A stretch of 64,000 nt of DNA from Lachnospiraceae bacterium (GTDB taxonomy: Bacteria; Bacillota; Clostridia; Lachnospirales; Lachnospiraceae): NCBI GenBank assembly GCA_015057445.1, contig SVEI01000001.1, positions 1 to 64,000 on the forward strand, given 5' to 3'. Under the pieces are notes generated by a model that saw only the letters and a program-made list of their open reading frames with translations, did no database searches and was not told the DNA's origin. This document shows positions 25,048 through 33,836 of the stretch, one piece after another. Positions within the stretch are counted from its first letter, which is position 1. Each line of letters starts with the position of its first letter. The translations under genes and the position numbers were made by a program.

Positions 25048-26469
25048 ATGAGTAAAGAAGCTGTTAATGATAAAAATTTCAATCAGGTAAAAAAGATAAT
25101 AATAAATGAAAAGAAGAAAAGAATATCTACTACTAAAATTATAATACTTGGATTTTTATTTGTAATTCTTGTAGGAACCATTCTTTTATCTCTTCCTATA
25201 TCAAACGTAGAAGGGAATGTAGATATTTTGACTGCGCTATTTACATCTACTACATCTGTTTGTGTAACAGGTTTAGTTGTTGTGGATACTTTTTCTTATT
25301 GGACCTTGTTTGGTAAGGTTGTTATACTTGTATTGATACAGATTGGTGGTATGGGCATTATTGCTATAATATGTGGGATGATGCTTATGCTACATAAAAA
25401 AGTTAACTTAAAGGAACGATTGATTATTCAAGATGCGTATAATCTTAATAATCTTCAGGGGGTAATAAAATTTGTAAAAAAGATAATAATAGGCACCTTT
25501 GTTGTTGAATTTGTAGGTGCCTTACTATATATGATTGTTTTTATTCCGGAATTTGGAATTGCAAGGGGGATATGGTACTCCATATTTAATTCTATATCTG
25601 CTTTTTGTAATGCAGGAATAGATATTATTGGGCCAAGTAGTATGATTCCTTATCAAAGCTCACCCCTTGTTTTAATTACCACTATGATGCTTATCTTTAA
25701 TAGTGGTATAGGTTTTGTAGTATGGTGGGATGTTATAGATGTTGCAAAACAAATTCTTAAGAAAGAGATAAAACCAAGAGATTTCATCTCAAAATTAACT
25801 ATACATTCTAGATTAGTTTTATCTGTTACATTTTCGTTAATTTTTTCTGGAGCAGCGTTAGTTCTTTTGTTTGAGTGGAATAATAAAGGAACTATTGGTA
25901 ATATGAGTCTGTTTGACAAGATTCTAAATAGTTTGTTTCAGTCTGTTACCTTAAGAACTGCAGGATTTGCGTCTTTTAGTCAGGGTGATATGGAAGGTGC
26001 ATCGGTGCTTGTTTCTATTGTTCTTATGCTCATAGGTGGTTCTCCTGTTGGTACTGCTGGAGGTGTAAAAACTGTCACTGTTGCTGTTTTGTTTTTTGCT
26101 GTTGCTGCAGTTATTAAGGGTCGAAATGAAGCTATTGTTTTTAATAGAAGTATTAATCAGGATTTAATTAGAAAATCATTGGCTGTTGTACTCATAAGCT
26201 TGGTTGCTTTTGTTGTATTATCAATTCTTTTGATGATAACTAATGATTTTACTATGGAAGATTCTCTGTTTGAAGTGGCTAGTGCTATAGCTACTGTTGG
26301 TCTTTCCCGAGGCATTACAGCTGATTTAAATACAGCTGGACAATTAATTATAATTATAGGAATGTATTTGGGACGTATAGGACCTATATCTATGTTTATA
26401 GCATTTAGTAATAAATACAGCATAAAAAATTCATTACATTATGCTGAGGCAGATTTGATTGTTGGATAA
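25048..26469 (+). CDS. ktrB: Potassium uptake channel subunit KtrB (TrkH family)
   Basis: The 473-residue membrane protein has the four-fold M1-P-M2 repeat of Trk/Ktr/HKT channels. The four selectivity-filter loops are visible: TSVCVTGL (near 72-79), AFCNAGID (near 185-192), LRTAGFAS (near 302-309) and ATVGLSRG (near 413-420). After a basic N-terminal tail (about 1-35) come eight or more hydrophobic helices. KtrB takes up K+, often coupled to Na+, under control of the cytoplasmic ring subunit KtrA, which is encoded 14 bases downstream. Placement after a sodium-export operon is suggestive for ion balance, but the two are separated by a hairpin. Confidence 0.95.
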   Translation: MSKEAVNDKNFNQVKKIIINEKKKRISTTKIIILGFLFVILVGTILLSLPISNVEGNVDILTALFTSTTSVCVTGLVVVDTFSYWTLFGKVVILVLIQIGGMGIIAIICGMMLMLHKKVNLKERLIIQDAYNLNNLQGVIKFVKKIIIGTFVVEFVGALLYMIVFIPEFGIARGIWYSIFNSISAFCNAGIDIIGPSSMIPYQSSPLVLITTMMLIFNSGIGFVVWWDVIDVAKQILKKEIKPRDFISKLTIHSRLVLSVTFSLIFSGAALVLLFEWNNKGTIGNMSLFDKILNSLFQSVTLRTAGFASFSQGDMEGASVLVSIVLMLIGGSPVGTAGGVKTVTVAVLFFAVAAVIKGRNEAIVFNRSINQDLIRKSLAVVLISLVAFVVLSILLMITNDFTMEDSLFEVASAIATVGLSRGITADLNTAGQLIIIIGMYLGRIGPISMFIAFSNKYSIKNSLHYAEADLIVG

Positions 26470-26483
26470 TAAAGGAGGTAGCG

Positions 26484-27128
26484 ATGAAGAAATCATTTGC
26501 AGTTATAGGACTTGGAAGATTTGGAAGAAGCATAGCTATGGAACTTAGCAAGTTAGGTGCTGATGTCATGGTTATAGATAATGATGAAGAAAAAATTAAT
26601 AGATTATCAGATTATGTTACCTGTGCTATTAATGTGGATGTTTGTGATACTGATGCTTTGATAAGCACTGGTATTGCTAATATGGATGCGGTTATTGTTG
26701 CAATGGCTGATTATTTGGAGCCGAGTATCATGGGTGTTATAACAGCAAAGGACTTAGGTGTGCCTCTTGTTATAGCTAAAGCAAGAGATCATGTAACAGG
26801 TAGTATCTATGATAAGGTTGGCGCAGATAAGGTTGTGTTCCCTGAAAAAGAATCAGGAAAAAGAATATCAAAGCAACTGATGTGTGCTGACTTTTTGGAA
26901 TTTTTTGAGTTATCAGATAGTGTAAGCTTAATTGAATTAATGCCTAAAAAAGAATGGGTAGGAAAATCATTAAGAGAGCTTAATCTTAGACGTGATTATA
27001 AGATTAATGTCATTGCAGTTAAGGAAAACGAAGATGTTAACGTTGCAATGGATCCAGATGAACCGCTAAAGGCAGATTGTCCGTTAATTATAACAGTGAG
27101 AAAAGAAGATATGAAGAGGCTTATGTAA
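26484..27128 (+). CDS. ktrA: Potassium uptake regulatory subunit KtrA (TrkA family)
   Basis: The 214-residue cytoplasmic protein has an RCK_N domain with the nucleotide-binding motif VIGLGRFGRSIA (about 6-17) and an acidic strand end, VIDNDEE (about 31-37). A C-terminal RCK_C/TrkA-C domain (about 135-214) follows. KtrA octamers bind ATP/ADP, and in some species c-di-AMP through RCK_C, to gate KtrB. The gene follows ktrB by 14 bases behind AAAGGAGG. Its stop overlaps the start of the flavoprotein gene (TAATG), so the three genes form one translated unit. Confidence 0.95.
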   Translation: MKKSFAVIGLGRFGRSIAMELSKLGADVMVIDNDEEKINRLSDYVTCAINVDVCDTDALISTGIANMDAVIVAMADYLEPSIMGVITAKDLGVPLVIAKARDHVTGSIYDKVGADKVVFPEKESGKRISKQLMCADFLEFFELSDSVSLIELMPKKEWVGKSLRELNLRRDYKINVIAVKENEDVNVAMDPDEPLKADCPLIITVRKEDMKRLM

Positions 27129-28351
27129 TGAAAAAAGTAACTATCGTTGGGGGCGGTGCTGCTGGAATGATGGCAGCGATAATTGCTTCTAAAAATGGGA
27201 AAAAAGTAACCTTAATAGAACAAAATGAAAAGCTTGGTAAAAAACTTTTCATAACAGGTAAAGGAAGATGTAATATAACAAATGCTTGTGATATAGAAGA
27301 TTTATTTCAAAGCGTTGTAACAAATCCCAAGTTTTTATATAGTTCATTTTATTCTTTTTCCAATGATATGGTAATGGATTTCTTTGAAAAAATTGGATTG
27401 CCTTATAAAGTAGAAAGAGGGAATCGTGTATTTCCTTTATCAGATCATTCGTCGGATGTTATTAAGGTATTGGAAAGAGAAATGAAAAATAATGGTGTAG
27501 AGATATTACTAAATACCAAGGTATCTTCTATAATAGTTGAAAACAACACCTGTAAAGGTGTAAATATTAAGGGTGGTAAAGCAATTTATTCTGATAGCGT
27601 AATTGTTGCAACTGGTGGTGTTTCGTATCCTCGAACTGGTGCTTGTGGAGATGGATATAAATTTGCGAAATCTGTAGGACATAGTATTATAGAAACTAAG
27701 CCTTCCTTGGTGCCTTTTGAATTAGCTGATTCTTGTTGTAAAGACTTAATGGGTATTTCATTAAAAAATGTGTCAGCTACAATATACGCAGATGGAAAGA
27801 AAATATATTCCGACTTTGGAGAGATGTTATTTACCCATTTTGGGGTCAGTGGACCGATTATTATAAAAGCAAGTGCCTATATTCATAAGTATTTAGATAA
27901 GGATTTAACCTTAACAATAGACTTAAAACCTGCACTTGACGAGAAACAATTAGATGAAAGGCTTATTAAAGATTTTAATATATTTATTAATAAACAGTTA
28001 AAAAATGGTTTGGAGAAATTATTGCTTAGGTCTCTTATTCCAGTTATAATTGATAAGGCTGGCTTAGATGGTGATAAGAAAATTAATGAACTTACTAAAG
28101 AGGAAAGACATAAGCTTCTTATTACTATAAAAAATGTTCCATTTAAAATAACAGGTTTAAGAGGATGGGATGAAGCTATAATTACCAAGGGTGGAGTTAA
28201 AGTAAAGGAGATTGACCCTGGAACAATGGAATCAAAACTTACATCAGGATTGTATTTTGCTGGAGAGGTGTTGGATTTAGATGCATTAACCGGTGGATTT
28301 AATCTTCAGATTGCATGGTCTACAGGATATTTGGCAGGTTTGAACTGTTAA
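27128..28351 (+). CDS. FAD-dependent flavoprotein, HI0933/BaiN family
   Basis: I start at the ATG at 27128, which overlaps the ktrA stop by one base; this places the dinucleotide motif TIVGGGAAGMMAAI at residues 4-17. The product is 407 residues. The family signature GKKLFITGKGRCNITN lies near 38-53, an ATGGVSYPRTGACGDGY stretch near 160-176, and a C-terminal FAD motif, GLYFAGEVLDLDALTGGFNLQIAW, near 376-399. HI0933-type proteins are NAD(P)/FAD-dependent oxidoreductases of mostly unknown substrate; a BaiN role in bile acid metabolism has been proposed for one member. In this context, between ktrA and cmk, a general reductase is the safe call. Confidence 0.9.
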   Translation: MKKVTIVGGGAAGMMAAIIASKNGKKVTLIEQNEKLGKKLFITGKGRCNITNACDIEDLFQSVVTNPKFLYSSFYSFSNDMVMDFFEKIGLPYKVERGNRVFPLSDHSSDVIKVLEREMKNNGVEILLNTKVSSIIVENNTCKGVNIKGGKAIYSDSVIVATGGVSYPRTGACGDGYKFAKSVGHSIIETKPSLVPFELADSCCKDLMGISLKNVSATIYADGKKIYSDFGEMLFTHFGVSGPIIIKASAYIHKYLDKDLTLTIDLKPALDEKQLDERLIKDFNIFINKQLKNGLEKLLLRSLIPVIIDKAGLDGDKKINELTKEERHKLLITIKNVPFKITGLRGWDEAIITKGGVKVKEIDPGTMESKLTSGLYFAGEVLDLDALTGGFNLQIAWSTGYLAGLNC

Positions 28352-28398
28352 AGTAATAATTATAATATAATTAGAATGCGCATAAAAGGAGAAACATA

Positions 28399-29061
28399 AT
28401 GGCAAGTATTGCAATTGATGGTCCTGCTGGAGCAGGAAAAAGTACCATAGCTAAGCAGGTAGCTAAACAATTAGGTTATATATATGTTGATACTGGAGCA
28501 ATGTATAGAGCGATAGCTCATTATCTTGTGCAAAACAATATTAATATAGAAAATAATGATGAGTTAAAATCTGCTTGTGAAAGTATTGATATAGCTATAA
28601 AATACGAAAATGATTCGCAACAAGTGTATCTTAATGGAGAAAATGTAACTTCATTTTTAAGAACTGAGGAAACAGGTAATATGGCATCAAAGTCATCAGC
28701 AAAAGCTCCTGTTCGTGAAGCTCTTCTTGGGTTACAAAGAGATATGGCAAAAGAATATAATGTTGTAATGGATGGAAGAGACATAGGTACAAATGTGTTG
28801 CCTGATGCAGAAGTAAAAATATATCTTACAGCTTCATCAAAGGAAAGAGCTAATCGTCGATATAAAGAGTTAGTTGCAAAAGGTGAAACAGCTGATTTAG
28901 ACCAAATTGAAGCAGATATTATTGAAAGAGATGAACGTGACATGAACCGTGATATTGCTCCTCTTAAGCAGGCAGATGATGCGGTTTTAGTGGATAGTTC
29001 ATTTATGACTATTGATGAAGTTGTTGCTACGATTATGTTAGAAGCTAAAAAGATAGCTTAA
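28399..29061 (+). CDS. cmk: Cytidylate kinase
   Basis: The 220-residue product has the P-loop GPAGAGKST (about 7-15). The CMP-binding DTGAMYRAIA motif lies near 31-40, MDGRDIGTNVLP near 122-133, and the LID region ASSKERANRR near 144-153. It phosphorylates CMP and dCMP with ATP in the cytoplasm. The ATG follows AAAGGAG. The gene is followed by ispH-rpsA after 29 bases. A cmk-ispH-rpsA order is common in Clostridia, which supports both calls. Confidence 0.97.
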   Translation: MASIAIDGPAGAGKSTIAKQVAKQLGYIYVDTGAMYRAIAHYLVQNNINIENNDELKSACESIDIAIKYENDSQQVYLNGENVTSFLRTEETGNMASKSSAKAPVREALLGLQRDMAKEYNVVMDGRDIGTNVLPDAEVKIYLTASSKERANRRYKELVAKGETADLDQIEADIIERDERDMNRDIAPLKQADDAVLVDSSFMTIDEVVATIMLEAKKIA

Positions 29062-29090
29062 ATATTATATAATTAAAATCAGGGGTTAAT

Positions 29091-31055
29091 ATGGAGATTG
29101 TATTAGCGAAAACAGCTGGCTTTTGTTTTGGCGTTAAGAGAGCTGTAGATACTGTTTATAACGAAATAAATGATGATAAAGAAGTTGAAGTTTTCACTTA
29201 TGGTCCAATAATTCATAATGAAGAGGTTGTCGATGACCTTGATAAAAAGGGAGTAGTTGTTATTGATGAAAATAAATCTCTTTCGGATTATTTTCAAGAT
29301 GATAAAAAGCATAAGGTGATTATTAGATCTCATGGTGTTGGAAAATATGTGTATGAAGAACTAGAGAAATATGGTGTGCAAATTATAGAAGCTACATGTC
29401 CATTTGTTAAAAAAATCCATAAAATAGTTGCTGAGGAAAGTTCTAAAGGTAAGGAAATTATAATAATAGGTGATGAAAATCATCCAGAGGTAATTGGAAT
29501 CAAGGGATGGTGTTTGAATGAACCAATTATACTTGATAATAAAGAAAATGCTGAAAAAATTACGTTAGATTCCTATAAAGAATACGTTATTGTTGCTCAA
29601 ACAACATTTAATAATATAAAATTCAAAGAATTAGTTGAAATATTTACAAAAAAAGATTATAATGTTTATGTTTATTCAACTATTTGTAATGCTACATGGG
29701 AGAGACAAGAAGAAGCTAGACGATTGGCATCTGAAGTTGATACTATGATAGTTATTGGAGGTAAAAATAGTTCGAATACTCAAAAGCTTTATAATATAAG
29801 CAAAAAAGAATGCAAAAATACTTACTACATTCAGACACTTGTTGACTTGGATTTAACTGTTATTGAATCCGCTAAGAGGGTAGGTATTACAGCGGGGGCA
29901 TCTACCCCAAATCATATTATTAAGGAGGTTCAAGACAGTATGTCAGAATTAAGTTTTGAAGAATTATTAAACCAATCAGAAGAAAATGGTAATGCAGTAA
30001 GACCAGGTAGCGTTATCGAGGGAAAGGTAATTGGCGTAAAGTCAGATGTTATTTACGTAGATATTCAGTATAAGGCTGACGGTATTATTACAAGAGCAGA
30101 GTATTCTAATACTCCAGGTTTAGATCTTACAACTGTTGTAAATGTTGGAGATCCTATAACAGTTAAGGTAATTAAGACAAACGATGGAGAGGGACAGGTT
30201 CTTCTTTCATACAAGAGAGTAGCTGCTGAGAAGTCATATGAGAAGCTTCAGGAAGCTTTCGATAATCAGACAGTCCTTTCTGCTAAGGTTACTGAAATCT
30301 TAAAGGGCGGAATTGGTGTTATGGTTGATGAGTGTAAGGTGTTCATTCCAGCAAGTCTTGTATCAGATACTTTTGAGAAGGATCTTGATAAGTATTTAAA
30401 TCAGGAAGTTGAATTTGTTTTAACAGAGTTTGCACCTAAGAAGAGAAGAGTTATTGGTGATAGAAAGCAGTTACTTGTTGCTAACAAAGCAGAGGCTGCT
30501 AAGAAATTATTTGATTCAATAAATGTTGGTGATGTTGTAGAAGGTACAGTTAAGAATGTAACTCCATTTGGTGCATTTATTGATTTGGGTGGTGCAGATG
30601 GTCTTCTTCATATTTCAGAGATGTCATGGGGTAGAATTGATGATCCTAAGTCAGTTGTTAAGGTTGGAGATTCAATTAAGACTTTCATTAAAGATATTAA
30701 TGGTGAGAAGATTGCACTTAGCTTAAAGTTTGATGATAATAATCCATGGGTTAAGGCTGCTGAGAAGTATGCAATTGGAACAGAGGTTTCTGGTAAGATT
30801 GCTAGAATGACTGCATTTGGTGCTTTTGTTGAGTTAGAGCCAGGTGTTGATGCACTTCTTCATGTATCTCAGATTTCAAATGAGCATGTTGAAAAGCCAG
30901 AGGATGTTTATAAGATTGGACAGGAGATTACTGCTAAGGTAGTAGACTTCAAGGAAGAGGATAAGAAGATTAGTCTTAGTGTTAAGGCATTACTTGCTCC
31001 TGTTGAAACTGCTGAAGTTACAGAAGTTACAGAAGAGGAAACTACAGAGGAGTAA
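29091..31055 (+). CDS. ispH: Fused 4-hydroxy-3-methylbut-2-enyl diphosphate reductase (IspH) and ribosomal protein S1
   Basis: A single 654-codon frame joins two proteins. Residues 1-283 are IspH, the last enzyme of the MEP isoprenoid pathway. Its three Fe-S cysteines lie in TAGFCFGVKRA, EATCPFVKK and STICNATWE, together with GDENHPEV. Residues 284-654 are ribosomal protein S1 with four S1 domains (about 304-370, 388-455, 478-546, 563-632) and an acidic tail. The fusion is known in Clostridia. Codon use changes at the join, from AAA/GAA-rich in the IspH part to the AAG/GAG/AGA pattern of highly expressed genes in the S1 part. An internal Shine-Dalgarno and ATG stand exactly at the junction (see 29922-29942), so free S1 may also be made. 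Confidence 0.95.
   Translation: MEIVLAKTAGFCFGVKRAVDTVYNEINDDKEVEVFTYGPIIHNEEVVDDLDKKGVVVIDENKSLSDYFQDDKKHKVIIRSHGVGKYVYEELEKYGVQIIEATCPFVKKIHKIVAEESSKGKEIIIIGDENHPEVIGIKGWCLNEPIILDNKENAEKITLDSYKEYVIVAQTTFNNIKFKELVEIFTKKDYNVYVYSTICNATWERQEEARRLASEVDTMIVIGGKNSSNTQKLYNISKKECKNTYYIQTLVDLDLTVIESAKRVGITAGASTPNHIIKEVQDSMSELSFEELLNQSEENGNAVRPGSVIEGKVIGVKSDVIYVDIQYKADGIITRAEYSNTPGLDLTTVVNVGDPITVKVIKTNDGEGQVLLSYKRVAAEKSYEKLQEAFDNQTVLSAKVTEILKGGIGVMVDECKVFIPASLVSDTFEKDLDKYLNQEVEFVLTEFAPKKRRVIGDRKQLLVANKAEAAKKLFDSINVGDVVEGTVKNVTPFGAFIDLGGADGLLHISEMSWGRIDDPKSVVKVGDSIKTFIKDINGEKIALSLKFDDNNPWVKAAEKYAIGTEVSGKIARMTAFGAFVELEPGVDALLHVSQISNEHVEKPEDVYKIGQEITAKVVDFKEEDKKISLSVKALLAPVETAEVTEVTEEETTEE
29922..29942 (+). 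promoter_or_regulatory. Internal ribosome binding site and ATG at the IspH/S1 junction
   Basis: AAGGAGGT at 29922-29929 is an exact anti-16S match. An in-frame ATG follows at 29940-29942 (codon 284), beginning MSELSFEELL ahead of the first S1 domain. Spacing from GGAGG is 11 bases, slightly long but close to the 10 bases seen at pnp. Confidence 0.6.
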
Positions 31056-31059
31056 TTGT

Positions 31060-31839
31060 ATGGCATATGGGTACGAAGAATTCAAGAGAGATGTTTATAA
31101 GTTAACAAACATTAACTTGAGCTTGTACAAGGAACGCCAGATGAAAAGAAGAATAGAATCACTGATTACCCGTAAAGGGTTTGATGGATTTGAAAGTTTT
31201 TTCCAAGGTATGAAGCAAGATGATGTCTTGCTTCGTACCTTTGTTGGTTATTTAACTATTAATGTTTCTCAATTTTATAGAAATCCAATGCAATGGGAAC
31301 ATTTTGAACAAATAATTATTCCTTATTTAAAAGAACATTATGGTGATAACATAACAATCTGGAGTGCTGCCTGTTCCACAGGTGACGAACCTTATACAAT
31401 TGCAATGATTATGTCAAAATATTTTTCTCTTGATAAGATAAAAATAACTGCAACAGATATTGATGATGATGTATTAGCGTTTGCTGATGCAGGAATTTAT
31501 TCTGCAAAAAGTCTAGTTGATTTGCCGAAGGAATATTTAAACGCTCATTTTTCAAAAGTTGATGACAAAAACTATGCAATTTCTGATAAAATTAAGAAAT
31601 GCGTCACTTTTAAAAAACATAATCTATTAGAAGATAAATACTTTACAAATATGTCTATGATTGTGTGTAGAAATGTAGTTATATATTTTACAGATGAAGC
31701 AAAGGATAAGGTGTACAAACAATTTCATGACTCCCTTAGAAAGGATGGCATTTTGTTTATTGGAAGCACGGAACAGATTTTACGTGCAAAAGAGCTTGGC
31801 TTTGAAACATTAAAAACATTTTTTTACAAAAAGAAGTAA
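31060..31839 (+). CDS. cheR: Chemotaxis protein methyltransferase CheR
   Basis: I use the ATG at 31060, with GAGGAG 7 bases upstream at the very end of the S1 gene; this gives 259 residues. The N-terminal helical CheR domain (about 1-75) is followed by the SAM-binding methyltransferase domain with WSAACSTGDEPYTIAM (about 100-115), a TDIDDDVLAFAD stretch near 131-142, and CRNVVIYF near 205-212. CheR methylates glutamates of chemoreceptors during adaptation. No other chemotaxis gene is in the window, so this is a detached cheR, 4 bases after ispH-rpsA and presumably co-transcribed with it. Confidence 0.93.
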   Translation: MAYGYEEFKRDVYKLTNINLSLYKERQMKRRIESLITRKGFDGFESFFQGMKQDDVLLRTFVGYLTINVSQFYRNPMQWEHFEQIIIPYLKEHYGDNITIWSAACSTGDEPYTIAMIMSKYFSLDKIKITATDIDDDVLAFADAGIYSAKSLVDLPKEYLNAHFSKVDDKNYAISDKIKKCVTFKKHNLLEDKYFTNMSMIVCRNVVIYFTDEAKDKVYKQFHDSLRKDGILFIGSTEQILRAKELGFETLKTFFYKKK

Positions 31840-31846
31840 TTCATAC

Positions 31847-31875
31847 TTGATTTAATTAGATTTATATGTTATATT
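31847..31875 (+). promoter_or_regulatory. Promoter and short leader of rplS
   Basis: TTGATT (31847-31852), a 17-base spacer, then TATATT (31870-31875). The leader of roughly 70 bases to the ATG at 31951 contains a small stem (6 bp around TTA) before AGGAGG. Firmicutes often have an autoregulatory L19 leader here; I cannot confirm a match by eye. Confidence 0.5.
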
Positions 31876-31950
31876 TGTGAAGTTGTGAAAAAAGGGATGG
31901 TCCTCTGTGTATTATACATAAGAACGTCTAAAATTATTAGGAGGTCACAC

Positions 31951-32295
31951 ATGAACGATATTATTAAGAGCATTGAAGCTGCTCAGATCAAAGAAGTAAC
32001 TAGTTTTAACGTTGGTGATACTATTAAGGTATATGCTAAGGTTAAAGAGGGTAACAAGGAAAGAATTCAGGCTTTCGAAGGAACTGTACTCAAAAAGCAG
32101 GGTGGAAGCAACAGAGCAACATTCACAGTTAGAAAAACTTCTAATGGTGTAGGTGTTGAGAAGACTTGGCCACTTCATAGTCCAACAATCGAGAAGATTG
32201 AGGTTATTAGAAGAGGTAAGGTTAGAAGAGCTAAACTTAACTACTTACGTGAGAGAGTTGGTAAGAAGGCTAAGGTTAAAGAGCTTATCAAATAA
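31951..32295 (+). CDS. rplS: 50S ribosomal protein L19
   Basis: The start is the ATG at 31951 behind AGGAGG, not an upstream in-frame codon that would add an unlikely 22-residue tail. The product is 114 residues, the usual length for L19. Family motifs include [22 protein letters not shown] (two pieces near 23-44), FEGTVLKK near 46-53 and [22 protein letters not shown] near the C terminus. It sits at the interface of the two ribosomal subunits. The rplS-lepB-rbgA-rnhB order that follows resembles Bacillus subtilis. Confidence 0.98.
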   Translation: MNDIIKSIEAAQIKEVTSFNVGDTIKVYAKVKEGNKERIQAFEGTVLKKQGGSNRATFTVRKTSNGVGVEKTWPLHSPTIEKIEVIRRGKVRRAKLNYLRERVGKKAKVKELIK

Positions 32296-32312
32296 GAGTT
32301 ACGATTAACTAG

Positions 32313-32346
32313 ATGACTGGAGATTATACCTTCTCCAGTCATTTTT
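32313..32346 (+). terminator. Rho-independent terminator after rplS
   Basis: An 11-bp perfect stem (32313-32323 with 32332-32342) has an 8-base loop and a T-run, 17 bases after the stop. It separates the highly expressed ribosomal gene from lepB; some read-through is likely. Confidence 0.85.
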
Positions 32347-32374
32347 ATAATAATTATTTTTTTTGGAGAATGAT

Positions 32375-32974
32375 ATGGGTATGAGATTTAAAAGAAAGCA
32401 TACTGATTCAGATGATGTGATTAAAACAAAACCTTCAGAAAACAAAGAACATCTTTTAAATAGTATTTTTATATGGTTTGTAGTTGTTTTATCAGGTGCA
32501 ATTTTTGGTTATGCATTAATTACTTTTGTATTTCAAACTGTACATGTAATTGGACCTTCAATGAATCCTACATTGGAGGATGGTGAAGTTGTTATTGTTA
32601 ATAAATTTATATATAATGTTTCAGATGTTAAAAGATATGATGTAGTAGCTTATTCTTTGATTGAAGAAGATGGCTATTACGATATTAAACGTATTATTGG
32701 TATGCCTGGGGAAGAAATAACTATTAAAGATGGTTTTATTTATGCCGATGGTAAACAGCTTAAAGATTTGCCTTTTACTGATAGGATTATTACATCTGGT
32801 TTAGCAGCAGATACTATCTACTTAGGAGATGGTGAATATTTTGTATTAGGTGATAATGTAAATAATAGTGAAGATTCAAGATATTCAAATGTTGGTAATA
32901 TTTCAGAGGTTGAGATATTAGGTAAAGTAAGTTTTATCGTAAAAGCTGATGATAAAAAAGGTAAGGTAAAATAG
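32375..32974 (+). CDS. lepB: Signal peptidase I (first copy)
   Basis: I start at the ATG at 32375, 6 bases after TTGGAG; the TTG inside that site is rejected. This gives 199 residues. A basic cytoplasmic tail precedes one membrane helix (about 28-52). The catalytic Ser62 lies in GPSMNPTL and the catalytic Lys105 in YDIKRIIGMPGE. The conserved GDGEYFVLGDNVNNSEDSR stretch (two pieces near 146-164) completes the fold. The enzyme cleaves signal peptides on the outer face of the membrane. A second lepB lies two genes downstream, flanking rbgA. Confidence 0.95.
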   Translation: MGMRFKRKHTDSDDVIKTKPSENKEHLLNSIFIWFVVVLSGAIFGYALITFVFQTVHVIGPSMNPTLEDGEVVIVNKFIYNVSDVKRYDVVAYSLIEEDGYYDIKRIIGMPGEEITIKDGFIYADGKQLKDLPFTDRIITSGLAADTIYLGDGEYFVLGDNVNNSEDSRYSNVGNISEVEILGKVSFIVKADDKKGKVK

Positions 32975-32975
32975 T

Positions 32976-33821
32976 ATGAAAGATATTCAATGGTATCCTG
33001 GTCATATGACTAAAGCCAAACGTATGATGCAGGAGAACATAAAACTTATAGATATTGTAATTGAACTTGTAGATGCTAGAATTCCACTAAGCAGTAAAAA
33101 TCCAGATATAGATGAACTAAGTAAGAATAAATTTAGAATGATTCTTCTTAATAAAGTTGATTTGGCTGATTCAAAAGTTACATCACAGTGGGAGAAATAC
33201 TTTAAAGAAAAAGGTTATTATGTTTATTGTCTTGATTCAAGAAAGAATACTGGAATGAAAACAATAACAGATATGATTCAAGAAGCATGTAAAGAAAAAA
33301 TTGAAAGAGATAGGAAAAGAGGAATCTTAAATAGACCTATTAGAGCTATGGTTGTTGGTATTCCTAATGTTGGCAAATCAACTTTTATAAATTCATATGC
33401 AAAAAAAGCATGTGCAAAAGTTGGTAATAAACCTGGAGTTACAAAAGGTAAGCAATGGATACGCATTAGCAAGAATGTTGAGTTACTTGATACCCCAGGA
33501 ATTCTATGGCCAAAGTTTGAAGATCAAGAAATTGGAAAAAAATTAGCTTATATAGGTTCGATTAATGACGAAATTATTGAAAGAACAGAATTAGCATATA
33601 ATTTCATAGAATTTTTAAAAAATAATTATTGTAATGTATTAAACGAAAGGTATAATATTAATGAAGAGCTTTCTAGCTATGATATATTATCAGAGATAGC
33701 TATAGTGAGAAAGTGTCTCGTTAAAGGGAATGAACCAGACATTAACAAAGCATCAATTTTATTATTTGATGATTTTAGATCCGGAAAGTTGGGCAGTATA
33801 AGTCTGGAAATACCAGAATAA
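32976..33821 (+). CDS. rbgA: Ribosome biogenesis GTPase RbgA (YlqF)
   Basis: The 281-residue product has the circularly permuted GTPase order. The G4 motif (LLNKVDL, about 52-58) comes before the P-loop G1 (GIPNVGKST, 128-136) and G3 (DTPG, about 171-174). The N terminus IQWYPGHMTKAKRMM and the C-terminal helical RNA-binding domain are characteristic. RbgA promotes late assembly of the 50S subunit. The ATG comes one base after the lepB stop. The gene is in the rplS-rnhB neighbourhood where ylqF lies in Bacillus. Confidence 0.97.
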   Translation: MKDIQWYPGHMTKAKRMMQENIKLIDIVIELVDARIPLSSKNPDIDELSKNKFRMILLNKVDLADSKVTSQWEKYFKEKGYYVYCLDSRKNTGMKTITDMIQEACKEKIERDRKRGILNRPIRAMVVGIPNVGKSTFINSYAKKACAKVGNKPGVTKGKQWIRISKNVELLDTPGILWPKFEDQEIGKKLAYIGSINDEIIERTELAYNFIEFLKNNYCNVLNERYNINEELSSYDILSEIAIVRKCLVKGNEPDINKASILLFDDFRSGKLGSISLEIPE

Positions 33822-33836
33822 TATAGGAGTACCATT

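Noticed and set aside
28521-28943. 140-codon minus-strand frame inside cmk
   Set aside because: Antisense shadow of a conserved kinase, with Ser-rich low-complexity sequence.
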